Positions 1 to 6,847 are shown, numbered from the stretch's first letter. The stretch is 12,803 nucleotides of DNA from an uncultured Lachnospiraceae bacterium (GCA_910588965.1 CAJUSO010000074.1:1-12803); one strand, 5' to 3'. Translations and numbers: made by a program. Notes: generated by a model not told the origin, from the letters alone.

Positions 1-88
1 TATAACAAAAAAACTCAAAAAATGTATGTTTTTTTCATTCATGCGTTTATTCTGGTGTAAGGAACAAATTTTCTGAACAGTATTTTTT

Positions 89-110
89 GCCTAAAAAAGG
101 CTTTCTTTCT
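89..110 (+). terminator. Weak hairpin with T-rich tail at the left edge
   Basis: A 4-bp stem GCCT/AGGC with an A5 loop (89-101) is followed by TTTCTTTCT (102-110). It could be a weak intrinsic terminator for a gene lying left of the window. The stem is very short, and the tail also serves as the -35 side of the next promoter, so this is tentative. The remainder of 1-88 is AT-rich and I see no gene in it. Confidence 0.25.
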
Positions 111-130
111 AAAATTGTGTGTGGTATACT
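102..130 (+). promoter_or_regulatory. Extended -10 promoter of the chemoreceptor operon
   Basis: TATACT at 125-130 is preceded by TGG (122-124), an extended -10 element. The best -35 at 17-bp spacing is the poor TTTCTT (102-107). Poor -35 elements are commonly tolerated when an extended -10 is present. Transcription would begin near 137, leaving about 144 nt of leader before the ATG at 281. No sigma-28 (flagellar) consensus is visible here, although the gene downstream is a chemoreceptor. Confidence 0.55.
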
Positions 131-141
131 ATATCAAAAAG

Positions 142-237
142 AGCCGCGCCCATTTGTAAAATATCGTTTCGTACATCCCAACCGTGTGCCCTGCATTTGG
201 TGCTGTACGGATATTTTGCGTATCGGGTGAAGGGGCT
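142..237 (+). promoter_or_regulatory. Folded 5' leader of the chemoreceptor mRNA, class unknown
   Basis: Five nested helices can be drawn by eye: 142-145 with 234-237, 147-151 with 225-229 (one G-U), 158-165 with 210-217 (8 perfect bp), 171-175 with 204-208, and 178-181 with 197-200. Together they make one long irregular hairpin of about 26 bp in 96 nt. A small 4-bp hairpin, TCCC-ATAA-GGGA (250-261), sits just before the ribosome binding site. I could not match it to cyclic-di-GMP riboswitches, which often precede chemoreceptor genes in Clostridia, or to another class I know. A cis-regulatory role is inferred from position and pairing only. Confidence 0.4.
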
Positions 238-280
238 TTTCTTACTGTATCCCATAAGGGAGATTTTAGGGAAAGGAGAG

Positions 281-2284
281 ATGAGGAACGTGGCTAAGAA
301 AGGAACAGGCTCCCGCAGCCGGGGAGCCAGGAGGAGCCTGAATAAGAGGATATTGAGGAGCACAACCCTTAATATCTTGGTATTGGTGGTTGTGTGCTGT
401 GGGATTATGGCGCTTGCCCTGCAGTCCTTGGCAAGGAACATCCTGCTGGACAGCCTGCAGCCAATGGCAAGGCAGTCTGCAAAAACGGTGGAGGCCAACA
501 TCCATATGCTTGCAGACCGTATGATGACAATTGCAGGGGATTCCCGTATGAAAGGGAAGACGGATAAAGATGCCAGGAAGAACCGCAAGGAACTTCTGAC
601 GGAGGCGGCTGAGATATATGAACTATATGCCATTGCAATTTATGGGCTGGATGGCCAGCTGGTGCAGGGGATAGGTGCGCTGGAGAGCCTGGACAGCCAG
701 TTTTTTGCCCTTCTCCAGGAAACGGATAACCTGACGACAGATTCCTCTACCGTTTATGAAGGCAAGCTGGGCGTCACCATGGGGATGCCGGTGAAGGAAG
801 AGGGGGAAACCGTTTTTTATGTGGTGGGCGTCTATAAATATGACATACTGAATGATGTTATCAGCAGCATTAATCTGGGTAAGCACGGGATGGCCTATAT
901 GGTGGGCAAGGATGGGATAGTCACAGGGCACCCAGATCAATCCTTGGCGCTCCAAGGGAGCACGCTGTCCCAGTTAAGCGGCGGGAATGAAGAAGCCATT
1001 AGCCGTGTATCGACAGGGGAGACCGGCGCGGCAGAATTCTCCATTGACGGCGAGGATATGCTGATTGCTTTTTCGCCAATCCGGGGCACCCATTGGTCGC
1101 TGGTTATCCAGAACCCGAAGTCGGACTATGACCATTTTATTAATGGGGCAATGCTGGTGGCTGTATTTTCTACCCTGGCAGTGCTGGTGGTATCCATCCT
1201 GCTGGTGCTGCGCCTGTCCCGCTCAATTTCGCGCCCGGTGAAGAACGTGACGAGCCGGATGGTGGCTCTTTCCGATGGGGATTTACATACGGAAGTCACC
1301 ATTGCCCATTCCAAGGATGAGCTGGAGGTGCTGACCAGGACCCTGGACGATACGGTTGAGAGCGTCAACTGTTATATTTCGGATATCCAGACAGTGCTGA
1401 CCCAGGTTGCAGGAGGCAACCTATGCGTAGGCCCCCAGGTAGACTACAAAGGGGACTTTGCCTTAATCCAGGCAAGCCTGAATACCATTCTCCAGTCCCT
1501 GAATGAGACAATCCTGGGGTTCCGTGCTGCGGCTACCCGGCTTGCCGGTATGTCAGAAGAATTAAATGGGCAGTCTGGCCAGCTGCACCAGGCTTCCATG
1601 GATCAGAACCAGTCTACAGAGGCGTTGGTCCATGAGGTGACAAATGTAAAGGAACGTCTGTCCAGCGTTACGAAGAGCAGCGGCCAGACCCGCGCTAAGG
1701 CAGAAGAGATTGCAAGGTGCGTCCACGAGGCAAATGAGCAGATGACGTCCCTTTCTGGTGCAATGGATGATATCAGCGCCAATGCCCAAGAGATTACCAA
1801 GATTGCCCAAGCCATTGAGGGCATTGCCCAGCAGACCAGTATCTTGGCGCTGAATGCTGCCGTGGAGGCAGCCCGTGTGGGGAGCGCCGGGAAAGGGTTT
1901 GCCGTGGTAGCGGATGAGGTGAAGCAGCTGGCAGCCCGGAGCGAAAGCGCTGCAAAAAGCGCTACAGAAATGGTGGAAAGCACCAGGGCCATTATACAGA
2001 ACGGCGTGGAACTGACAGCCCACACAGCTGGTTCCCTGCAGGATATTTCTTCTGTTTCTGACCAGATTGGCACGATTTCAGATCAGCTGGTGGAGGCAGT
2101 GCATGGGCAGGAGAGCGCCCTGTGCATTATGGAAGAGAGGATTGAGGCGATTTCTGCCATTGCAGACAGGAACCTGCAGAATGCAGTCGGGACAGAACAG
2201 TCCAGCGGGCTGCTGGCAAAAGAAGCTGAGAGCCTTCAGTCCCAGGTCAGGAAGTTTGTGTTGAAGGAGGGACATGACAGATGA
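281..2284 (+). CDS. Methyl-accepting chemotaxis protein (dCache-type chemoreceptor)
   Basis: This is a 667-residue transmembrane chemoreceptor that passes an extracellular signal to CheA/CheW. From the N-terminus it has a basic cytoplasmic stretch (1-28), TM1 (about 29-51), a periplasm-facing double-Cache-like domain (52-285), TM2 (288-311), HAMP (312-364), a second HAMP-like linker (365-420) and the methyl-accepting coiled coil (about 430-650). The hairpin-tip motif is clear: QQTSILALNAAVEAARVG followed by GKGFAVVADEV around 517-547. The common tip form is EAARAGE, and here it reads EAARVGS. AAAGGAG (272-278) lies only 2 nt before ATG 281, whereas the in-frame GTG at 290 is 11 nt away, so the start could be either; a GTG at 119 is excluded because it lies upstream of the predicted transcript start. 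The stop overlaps the next gene by ATGA. The ligand cannot be told from sequence. Confidence 0.93.
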   Translation: MRNVAKKGTGSRSRGARRSLNKRILRSTTLNILVLVVVCCGIMALALQSLARNILLDSLQPMARQSAKTVEANIHMLADRMMTIAGDSRMKGKTDKDARKNRKELLTEAAEIYELYAIAIYGLDGQLVQGIGALESLDSQFFALLQETDNLTTDSSTVYEGKLGVTMGMPVKEEGETVFYVVGVYKYDILNDVISSINLGKHGMAYMVGKDGIVTGHPDQSLALQGSTLSQLSGGNEEAISRVSTGETGAAEFSIDGEDMLIAFSPIRGTHWSLVIQNPKSDYDHFINGAMLVAVFSTLAVLVVSILLVLRLSRSISRPVKNVTSRMVALSDGDLHTEVTIAHSKDELEVLTRTLDDTVESVNCYISDIQTVLTQVAGGNLCVGPQVDYKGDFALIQASLNTILQSLNETILGFRAAATRLAGMSEELNGQSGQLHQASMDQNQSTEALVHEVTNVKERLSSVTKSSGQTRAKAEEIARCVHEANEQMTSLSGAMDDISANAQEITKIAQAIEGIAQQTSILALNAAVEAARVGSAGKGFAVVADEVKQLAARSESAAKSATEMVESTRAIIQNGVELTAHTAGSLQDISSVSDQIGTISDQLVEAVHGQESALCIMEERIEAISAIADRNLQNAVGTEQSSGLLAKEAESLQSQVRKFVLKEGHDR

Positions 2285-2724
2285 AAAGGATAGGGACGGT
2301 ATTGCTTCTCCTCCTGCTGATGGCAACAACGCTGACTGCCTGCGGGGAAGAGGAGGGGCTTCAGGACGGATATTACACAGCCCAGGCAAAAGAGTTTAAT
2401 TTTGGCTGGAAGGAATATGTCACAATTTTGGTAAAGGGCGGGAGCATTGTGTCCGTAGAATATAACGCTGAGAACGCCAGCGGCTTTATTAAAAGCTGGG
2501 ATAACGCCTATATGCAGACGATGCTCCATTCGAACGGTACATATCCGAACGAGTACACCCGCTATTATGCCGGGCAGCTTTTGGAAGGGCAGCAAGAGGA
2601 CGGCATTGACGCACTGACAGGCGCTTCGTCCTCCTATGGATCTTTCCAGAAATTGGCTGCGGCAGTGTTAGAGCAGGCCAGGCAGGGGGATTCTAGCACT
2701 GCATTTGTGGATACTTCAGAGTAA
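2281..2724 (+). CDS. FMN-binding-domain lipoprotein
   Basis: This is a 147-residue secreted lipoprotein. The signal peptide (1-20) is a Leu-rich hydrophobic core ending in lipobox LTAC, so Cys21 should be lipidated. The rest is one FMN_bind-type domain (about 27-136) with the typical DGYYTAQA opening. The motif DALTGAS (110-116) fits the Dxx(S/T)GA(S/T) signal that ApbE flavin transferases use to attach FMN, making Ser116 the likely acceptor; most family members have Thr there. No apbE gene is in the window. The start overlaps the chemoreceptor stop by ATGA, with GGAGG at 2266-2270, so the two are probably translationally coupled. A flavinylated surface protein paired with a receptor suggests extracellular redox or electron-transfer sensing, but that is inference. 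Confidence 0.85.
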   Translation: MKRIGTVLLLLLLMATTLTACGEEEGLQDGYYTAQAKEFNFGWKEYVTILVKGGSIVSVEYNAENASGFIKSWDNAYMQTMLHSNGTYPNEYTRYYAGQLLEGQQEDGIDALTGASSSYGSFQKLAAAVLEQARQGDSSTAFVDTSE

Positions 2725-2729
2725 GGAAG

Positions 2730-2756
2730 AGGCCTGCGCAATAACTGCGCAGGCCT
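2730..2756. terminator. Strong inverted repeat between convergent genes
   Basis: An 11-bp perfect GC-rich stem (2730-2740 with 2746-2756) with loop ATAAC separates the lipoprotein from the convergent galactanase gene. It is positioned to end transcripts from both sides. Neither side has a good T tract (TTAAAATG on plus; CTCTTCCTTAC on minus), so termination efficiency is uncertain. Confidence 0.6.
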
Positions 2757-2781
2757 TAAAATGATAGGAATCTCTGGGGGG

Positions 2782-5265
2782 CTATTTTTTGATTTTTATT
2801 TTCTGTACATTCCCCCATGTGCTGTAATAGGTTTTCCCGCCTGTTTTCTTGTAACAGCGGATCCGGATATAATAGGTTTTCTTTTTTGCCAGTTTCTTCA
2901 AGGTGAGGGCAGTTTTCTTGGAAGAGGCATTCTTCTTTGCGGCATTTTTAAAGCTTTTGTTTTTCGCATATTGGATCTGGTAGCCGCTGGCTTTTGTATT
3001 CTTTTTCCATTTTATGGTAAGGGCCCGGGAGGATTTATTTACGGGCTTTTGGGTTTTTGGCTTTGTTAAAAAGACTGTTTTTGCTGTCTTTTTGCTGTAT
3101 GCGCTTGTGTTTTTCCCGTTCACGGCTTTTAGCCGGTAGGCATACAGGATGCCGTTTTTGGCCGTTTTATCTGTGTAGCTTACGGTTTTCTGCTTGCTGA
3201 TGGCAGCAATCCTCTTCCATTTCCCGCTTCCAGCCTTGCGGAAAACCTGGTATCCTTTGGCGTTTGCCGACTTTTTCCAGCTTAATTTTACGCCGGAAGC
3301 AGTGTTTGCAATGCCGGACAGGACAGGCGCTTTGATAGTGGCGGGCGGCGGGGTATTGCCGCCTGGGTTTGTATTGCCGCCTGGGTCCTCATTCCCACCT
3401 GGGTTTTCATTGCCGCCAGGGGGCGTTGGGTATTCTTCGGCCAGTTCCAGGGAGAAATTGTCAAAGTCGCCCCAGGCTTCGTTGCCGCTGTAGGTTGCCG
3501 TTGCATGTGCGCCCACCTGCAGCTTCCCGTCCAGGACTTCGATGTTATCCAAAACCATTTCCACAAAGTTGGCGCTTCCGCCCCAGCCGATGGTTTTATA
3601 AGGCTCTGAGGTAAATTCCTTTTCTGTGGCTTTTGCAAACAGGCGGATGGTGGAGACGCCGGGATCCCCCATGACATAGCCCTTCAAGCGGTATTTCCCA
3701 GGTTTCAGCCCCACAATGTCCTGATAGAAGGTGAAGTCAAGATCCCCATTCCCCCCTGTGAAATGCAGGGAGCTTGTGCTGTTCAGTGCATTTGCGCTGG
3801 TGCCCAGCGTGCCTGTGCCTTTGTTGCCTTCTGCATACTTCCAAATCCCATTGTCCCCTAACTCAAACCCTCCATTTTTCAGTCCAGGCTGCTCTTTGAT
3901 GACTGTTACCTTGCAGGACTGGGAAAAGGTCGGGTAAGTGCCGTCCTTGCCGCCATAATTTGTCACGGTTAAGGTGGATTCCCCCGCTTTTAGCCCTTTC
4001 ACCAGCCCGGCATTGTTTACGGAGCAGACCTGAGGGTCGGAACTTGTCCATACCATCCTGGTAATGTCCGGCTGTTGGGGCGTTACGGTAAGGCTAAGCT
4101 GGTGGATGTCGTTTTCCTGCACGGTAATTTCGGCGTCCCCATTTAAAGTTAAGGATGTGACAGGGTTCTCGTTGATTTCTGCGGCGTTTGGGGAGAATGC
4201 TTCCCAGACCCGGTTGGGTATGCGGCCGCCAGAGGCCTGGTCCTTGTCCATCTCATAATTTTCAATTTCCCAATAAATACAGCCTGTCCCCCGCCCATTT
4301 GGGATTTCCTTCAATGCGCTGACTACATTGTGGATCATGTTGTATTTCTGGTTTACGGTGACATTTTCCAGGTAGTTTGCCCCAATCTCAACCACCATTA
4401 TCTCACGGTTTGTCCCGACGCAGAATTTCTGGTACAGGGATTGGAAGGAGTTTTTTAAGGACTCGATAATCACAGTCGGGTCGTGGTCCCTGGGATAGAA
4501 GGAGAGGCCAAGCACGTCAAAGTCTGTTACGCCTGCGTTTACGGCGTTCTGGAACCAGTTTGTGACCATTTCGGTGTCTGCTCCGCTGTCTATGTGGAGG
4601 ACTATTTTCGTGGTGGGGGAAGCATCCCGCACGGCTTTGATGCCCTGGTTCAGCACATAGATGAAATTATCATAGTTTGCGATATTGCATAATGGCCATA
4701 ACATGCCGTTGGTAATCTCATTCCCTACCTGCACCCACTCTGGCGTTACGCCTTCTGCAATCATATGGGTCAGGAAGCTGTGGGTATAATTGTATAATTC
4801 CGCCCCCACCCGCACCGCCTCTTCATGGGAAATGTTATCCGTCACATTCCATGCGGATGGCGGCGGCTGCTTGCCGGGGTCGGCCCAGTTGTCCGCATAA
4901 TGGAAATCCAGCATGACCCGAAGCCCAGCGTCATGGCATTTCTTTGCATAGGCAATGATGCTGTCCTCTTTACAGCTTCCTTTTGGGTGGTTCAGCCAGG
5001 TGCGGAGGCGGACCGTATTCATGCCGTAATCATTTTTACAGATGTCATAGAGCTTCCTGGGCTGCCCTTTTGCGTCCAGGTATTCCCTGTCAGCGTCTGC
5101 CGCTGCGGAAATGTCAGAGCCCAGCGCCATTCCTGCCGTGCTTTCCCTGCCGTTGCCCCCTGCTGCAGGAGCTGCCGCCGCGGGCTGCGGAAGAGCCGTA
5201 GTTACCATGAAAACTGCCAATAAGATGGCGTAAAGCCTTTTTAAGTACCCATTCTGTTTCTTCAT
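2782..5265 (-). CDS. Secreted GH53 endo-beta-1,4-galactanase, multidomain
   Basis: An 827-residue exported enzyme predicted to cut the beta-1,4-galactan side chains of pectin outside the cell. Order: signal peptide (1-32, ending in an Ala-rich cleavage region); GH53 catalytic TIM barrel (about 45-356); bacterial Ig-like Big_2 domain (about 367-456); a beta-sandwich, probably carbohydrate-binding, opening NGGFELGDNG (464-608); a Pro/Gly linker of four PGGNxx units (616-639); two Lys-rich fibronectin-III-like domains (643-732 and 734-826). Family hallmarks are VRLRTW (85-90), LDFHYADNWADPGKQ (119-133), QVGNEI with acid/base Glu183, and MVVEIGANY with nucleophile Glu293. There is no LPXTG or transmembrane anchor, so wall retention would rely on the basic tail. 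GGAGGG lies 7 nt before the ATG. It sits 61 bp downstream of a LacI-type gene on the same strand. The CBM family (possibly CBM61) is uncertain. Confidence 0.93.
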   Translation of the reverse strand: MKKQNGYLKRLYAILLAVFMVTTALPQPAAAAPAAGGNGRESTAGMALGSDISAAADADREYLDAKGQPRKLYDICKNDYGMNTVRLRTWLNHPKGSCKEDSIIAYAKKCHDAGLRVMLDFHYADNWADPGKQPPPSAWNVTDNISHEEAVRVGAELYNYTHSFLTHMIAEGVTPEWVQVGNEITNGMLWPLCNIANYDNFIYVLNQGIKAVRDASPTTKIVLHIDSGADTEMVTNWFQNAVNAGVTDFDVLGLSFYPRDHDPTVIIESLKNSFQSLYQKFCVGTNREIMVVEIGANYLENVTVNQKYNMIHNVVSALKEIPNGRGTGCIYWEIENYEMDKDQASGGRIPNRVWEAFSPNAAEINENPVTSLTLNGDAEITVQENDIHQLSLTVTPQQPDITRMVWTSSDPQVCSVNNAGLVKGLKAGESTLTVTNYGGKDGTYPTFSQSCKVTVIKEQPGLKNGGFELGDNGIWKYAEGNKGTGTLGTSANALNSTSSLHFTGGNGDLDFTFYQDIVGLKPGKYRLKGYVMGDPGVSTIRLFAKATEKEFTSEPYKTIGWGGSANFVEMVLDNIEVLDGKLQVGAHATATYSGNEAWGDFDNFSLELAEEYPTPPGGNENPGGNEDPGGNTNPGGNTPPPATIKAPVLSGIANTASGVKLSWKKSANAKGYQVFRKAGSGKWKRIAAISKQKTVSYTDKTAKNGILYAYRLKAVNGKNTSAYSKKTAKTVFLTKPKTQKPVNKSSRALTIKWKKNTKASGYQIQYAKNKSFKNAAKKNASSKKTALTLKKLAKKKTYYIRIRCYKKTGGKTYYSTWGNVQKIKIKK
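3349..3420 (-). repeat. Four 18-bp tandem repeats encoding a PGGNxx linker
   Basis: Four in-frame 18-bp units encode PGGNEN, PGGNED, PGGNTN and PGGNTP (residues 616-639 of the galactanase). They form a flexible linker between the carbohydrate-binding-like domain and the C-terminal fibronectin-III-like domains. Copy number is likely to vary between strains by slippage. Confidence 0.85.
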
Positions 5266-5283
5266 GCTGTTTCCCTCCGTTCT

Positions 5284-5304
5284 ATTTAGGGAATACCCCT
5301 AAAT
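5284..5304 (-). promoter_or_regulatory. Perfect 8-bp dyad upstream of the galactanase gene
   Basis: ATTTAGGG and CCCTAAAT are separated by 5 nt in the 61-bp gap between the LacI-type gene and the galactanase, a few bases upstream of the ribosome binding site (5273-5278). It may be a DNA operator for the adjacent regulator or an mRNA hairpin that limits translation. A possible -10, TATCAT on the minus strand (5303-5308), overlaps its edge, but I find no matching -35, so an independent promoter is unproven. Confidence 0.4.
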
Positions 5305-5326
5305 GATAAAATGTTTTGTCCTGCCC

Positions 5327-6325
5327 TTACTTTGTAGATGCCCTCCGTAATAGAGTGTATTTCGTAAATACTTTGGAATTGCAGCCCCCCCGTTCCATCC
5401 GGCTGATTAATTTCTCACAGGCCAGCATCCCCAACGCCCGTTCATCAAATTCCAACGTTGTGATAATGGAGGCATATTCCTTTAAAAAGGCGCTGTTGTA
5501 AAAAGAAGCGACTTCCATATCCTTAGGGACGTTAATATGCATGTTCTGGAGCTTCATTAGGACCTGGCGGCATATTTTGTCATCCATGCATACGATGCAC
5601 TCGGCGCATTTTTCCACAAGTTCTTCTACCGCCTGGTAAACTTTTTCCTTCGTGCTGCAGTTTAGGTAAATCATGTTGTCCAGGATTTTGCGGTTGTGGA
5701 GCAGCAGGCCTTCCCGGAAGCCCGTCATTCTCTTCTGGGTAATGGTGTGGTTGGCGTCCCCTCCAATCAGCGCAATGCGGCGCATCATTTTCTGTTCCGT
5801 AAGGTAGGCCATCATTTCCTTGCAGGCGCGGATGATATCACAGTCCACATATTGGACAGTAGCATAATTTGACTGCCCCACCGTCAGGAATGGGATATGC
5901 CTGGACAATAGGTATTCCACGGTATAGTCCTTGACAAGGGTCCGCAGGAGAAGCACCCCGTCTACTTTCTGCTGCATCAGCACGTGTTCCAGGGGAGAGA
6001 TATCATGGCTTCCCAGGGAAACCAGCAGGATGTTGTATCCCAGTTTCCTGGCGGCGCTGTCCATTCCCATAATGCAATTGTGGAAAAAGGGGATTTCCGG
6101 CAGTTCCTGGTCAGCGGGCAGGACGGCCGCCAGGTTATAGGTCCGGAAGGATTGGCCGGAGTGGGAAAGGCATGCACCCCGGTAGCCAGATACCTCACAG
6201 TACTTCAGGATTTTTTTCTTGGTTTCCGGGCTGACCCTCCCTTTGCCAGAAATTGCCCTGGATATGGTGGACATGGAATAGCCCAAATCCTGCGCAATTT
6301 TAGCCAGGGTTACTTTGTTGTCCAA
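5327..6325 (-). CDS. LacI-family transcriptional regulator
   Basis: A 332-residue DNA-binding sugar-responsive regulator. The N-terminal LacI helix-turn-helix is unmistakable (residues 5-50: VTLAKIAQDLGYSMSTISRA, then GKGRVSPETKKKI), followed by a hinge and a periplasmic-binding-protein-like effector domain (about 66-330, with landmarks KVDGVLLLR, IALIGGDAN and MEVASFYNS). The start is TTG: reading it as Met gives the expected short lead into the HTH. AAAGGAGG lies 11 nt upstream, and a second GAGG lies 5 nt upstream. Adjacency to the galactanase suggests control of galactan use, with galactose or a galacto-oligosaccharide as effector; this is inference from position. No sugar transporter is present locally. 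Confidence 0.92.
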   Translation of the reverse strand: MDNKVTLAKIAQDLGYSMSTISRAISGKGRVSPETKKKILKYCEVSGYRGACLSHSGQSFRTYNLAAVLPADQELPEIPFFHNCIMGMDSAARKLGYNILLVSLGSHDISPLEHVLMQQKVDGVLLLRTLVKDYTVEYLLSRHIPFLTVGQSNYATVQYVDCDIIRACKEMMAYLTEQKMMRRIALIGGDANHTITQKRMTGFREGLLLHNRKILDNMIYLNCSTKEKVYQAVEELVEKCAECIVCMDDKICRQVLMKLQNMHINVPKDMEVASFYNSAFLKEYASIITTLEFDERALGMLACEKLISRMERGGCNSKVFTKYTLLRRASTK

Positions 6326-6414
6326 TAAATCCTCATCCTCCTTTCTAACCTGGGATAAATTGCTGGATGTATCTGTGTTTCCACTCCTGTTTTTTGTGTA
6401 TTTTCGATAGAAAC

Positions 6415-6443
6415 ATTATAACATTTGGAAGATTTATGTGCAA
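6415..6443 (-). promoter_or_regulatory. Promoter of the LacI-type regulator gene
   Basis: On the minus strand a perfect TATAAT (6415-6420) is preceded by TGT, an extended -10. TTGCAC (6438-6443) lies at exactly 17-bp spacing as a partial -35. Transcription would start near 6408, giving a leader of about 83 nt. The imperfect dyad TTTC-GATA-GAAA (6402-6413) covers the expected start point, and the palindrome ATGCGCAT (6443-6450) abuts the -35, so the promoter is well placed for autoregulation. Confidence 0.65.
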
Positions 6444-6512
6444 TGCGCATAGTTTACAGAAAGAGCAGGATTTTTTATTCAAATTGTGCAGGATTTTTGC
6501 CGTTTGCGCAAA
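6443..6512. promoter_or_regulatory. Pair of TGCGCA-core palindromes, candidate LacI operators
   Basis: ATGCGCAT (6443-6450) and TTTGCGCAAA (6503-6512) are perfect palindromes with the central CG typical of LacI-family operators. Their centres are 61 bp apart, close to six helical turns. The first abuts the lacI -35. Between them the 11-mer GCAGGATTTTT occurs twice (6465-6475 and 6488-6498). Operator function is inferred from symmetry and position. Confidence 0.4.
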
Positions 6513-6539
6513 AATGGGCAAAAATGGGAAAAAATGGGT
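6510..6539. repeat. Three phased 10-bp A-tract repeats
   Basis: Three contiguous copies of AAAAATGGGN (N = C, A, T) occupy 6510-6539. A5 tracts repeated every 10 bp are the classic arrangement for intrinsic DNA bending. They lie between the divergent lacI and exporter-leader promoters, about 35-64 bp upstream of the latter's -35. Confidence 0.8.
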
Positions 6540-6573
6540 GCGGTAGGTTTTTTGGATAATCCTAAATTTAGCA

Positions 6574-6602
6574 TTGACAAATCTTTCCGTCTATGCTTTA
6601 AT
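6574..6602 (+). promoter_or_regulatory. Strong promoter of the exporter leader/operon
   Basis: A perfect -35 TTGACA (6574-6579) lies 17 bp from the -10 TTTAAT (6597-6602), which is preceded by TGC (extended -10). The perfect palindrome CTAAATTTAG (6562-6571) abuts the -35 and may be a regulator site. Transcription should begin near 6609. This is the best promoter match in the window, and I see no comparable promoter between the terminator at 6873 and the first ABC gene. Confidence 0.8.
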
Positions 6603-6658
6603 AAAAAAGGCAACTTGGGATTTGTAAGTAATTGTTTACAAGAAAAATAAGACAGGAA

Positions 6659-6738
6659 GGAGGTAGAATCAATGATTAAGTTAATGAATGGATACAAAGG
6701 CAATTTTAAAGATATTAATTATGGATTTACCTCCGTGG
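6659..6738 (+). promoter_or_regulatory. Shine-Dalgarno-sequestering helix and switch segment
   Basis: GGAGGTA (6659-6665) pairs perfectly with TACCTCC (6728-6734). After a bulged G6666, AATC (6667-6670) pairs with GATT (6724-6727), giving 11 bp with a single bulge that buries the leader ORF's ribosome binding site. The same segment can instead pair with the terminator 5' arm: 6727-6732 with 6854-6859 (6 bp), plus 6734-6735 with 6851-6852 and 6737-6738 with 6848-6849. The two states exclude each other. The pairing is seen directly; switching is inferred. Confidence 0.6.
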
Positions 6739-6761
6739 CTGAAGAAGGGATACGGCATTAA
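6672..6761 (+). CDS. 29-residue upstream ORF, probable attenuator leader peptide
   Basis: A 29-codon ORF (MIKLMNGYKG..., ending EEGIRH) with a near-perfect Shine-Dalgarno AAGGAGGT (6657-6664) 7 nt before the ATG, about 63 nt into a strongly promoted transcript. I do not recognise the peptide: it has no signal sequence, no Cys and no evident RiPP core. Codons 18-21 contain a sequence complementary both to its own Shine-Dalgarno and to the downstream terminator arm. It is followed by a hairpin, then a terminator, then two ABC exporter genes. The simplest reading is a regulatory leader peptide whose translation state decides read-through, as with bmrB ahead of bmrCD in Bacillus subtilis. It could instead be an independent small protein. 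An overlapping 63-codon frame (6688-6879) runs through the terminator and is less likely. Confidence 0.65.
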   Translation: MIKLMNGYKGNFKDINYGFTSVAEEGIRH

Positions 6762-6768
6762 TTTCCAT

Positions 6769-6806
6769 CACTTGCTGCCCTTAGATATTCGTATAAGGGC
6801 AAAGTG
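6769..6806 (+). promoter_or_regulatory. UUCG-capped hairpin just after the leader ORF
   Basis: Helices 6769-6773/6802-6806 (5 bp), 6776-6782/6795-6801 (7 bp) and 6785-6787/6792-6794 (3 bp) stack into one hairpin with two small bulges and a TTCG loop (6788-6791). It begins 8 nt after the leader ORF stop, where a terminating ribosome would touch its base. No T tract follows, so it is a pause or structural hairpin rather than a terminator. Confidence 0.6.
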
Positions 6807-6847
6807 CAGTGTTATGTATCATTTATGCATGTCCCGTAAGAATAGTT

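Noticed and set aside
119..280. Extension of the chemoreceptor frame back to a GTG at 119
   Set aside because: That start would lie upstream of the predicted transcription start, next to the TATACT -10 element, and lacks a ribosome binding site.
137..280. A cyclic-di-GMP riboswitch upstream of the chemoreceptor
   Set aside because: The conserved sequence blocks of the class I and class II aptamers could not be found by reading; only generic base pairing is visible.
3194..3493. Plus-strand open frames opposite the galactanase C-terminal half
   Set aside because: They mirror the repetitive Pro/Gly linker and Lys-rich domains and have no start context; the minus-strand protein is clearly real.
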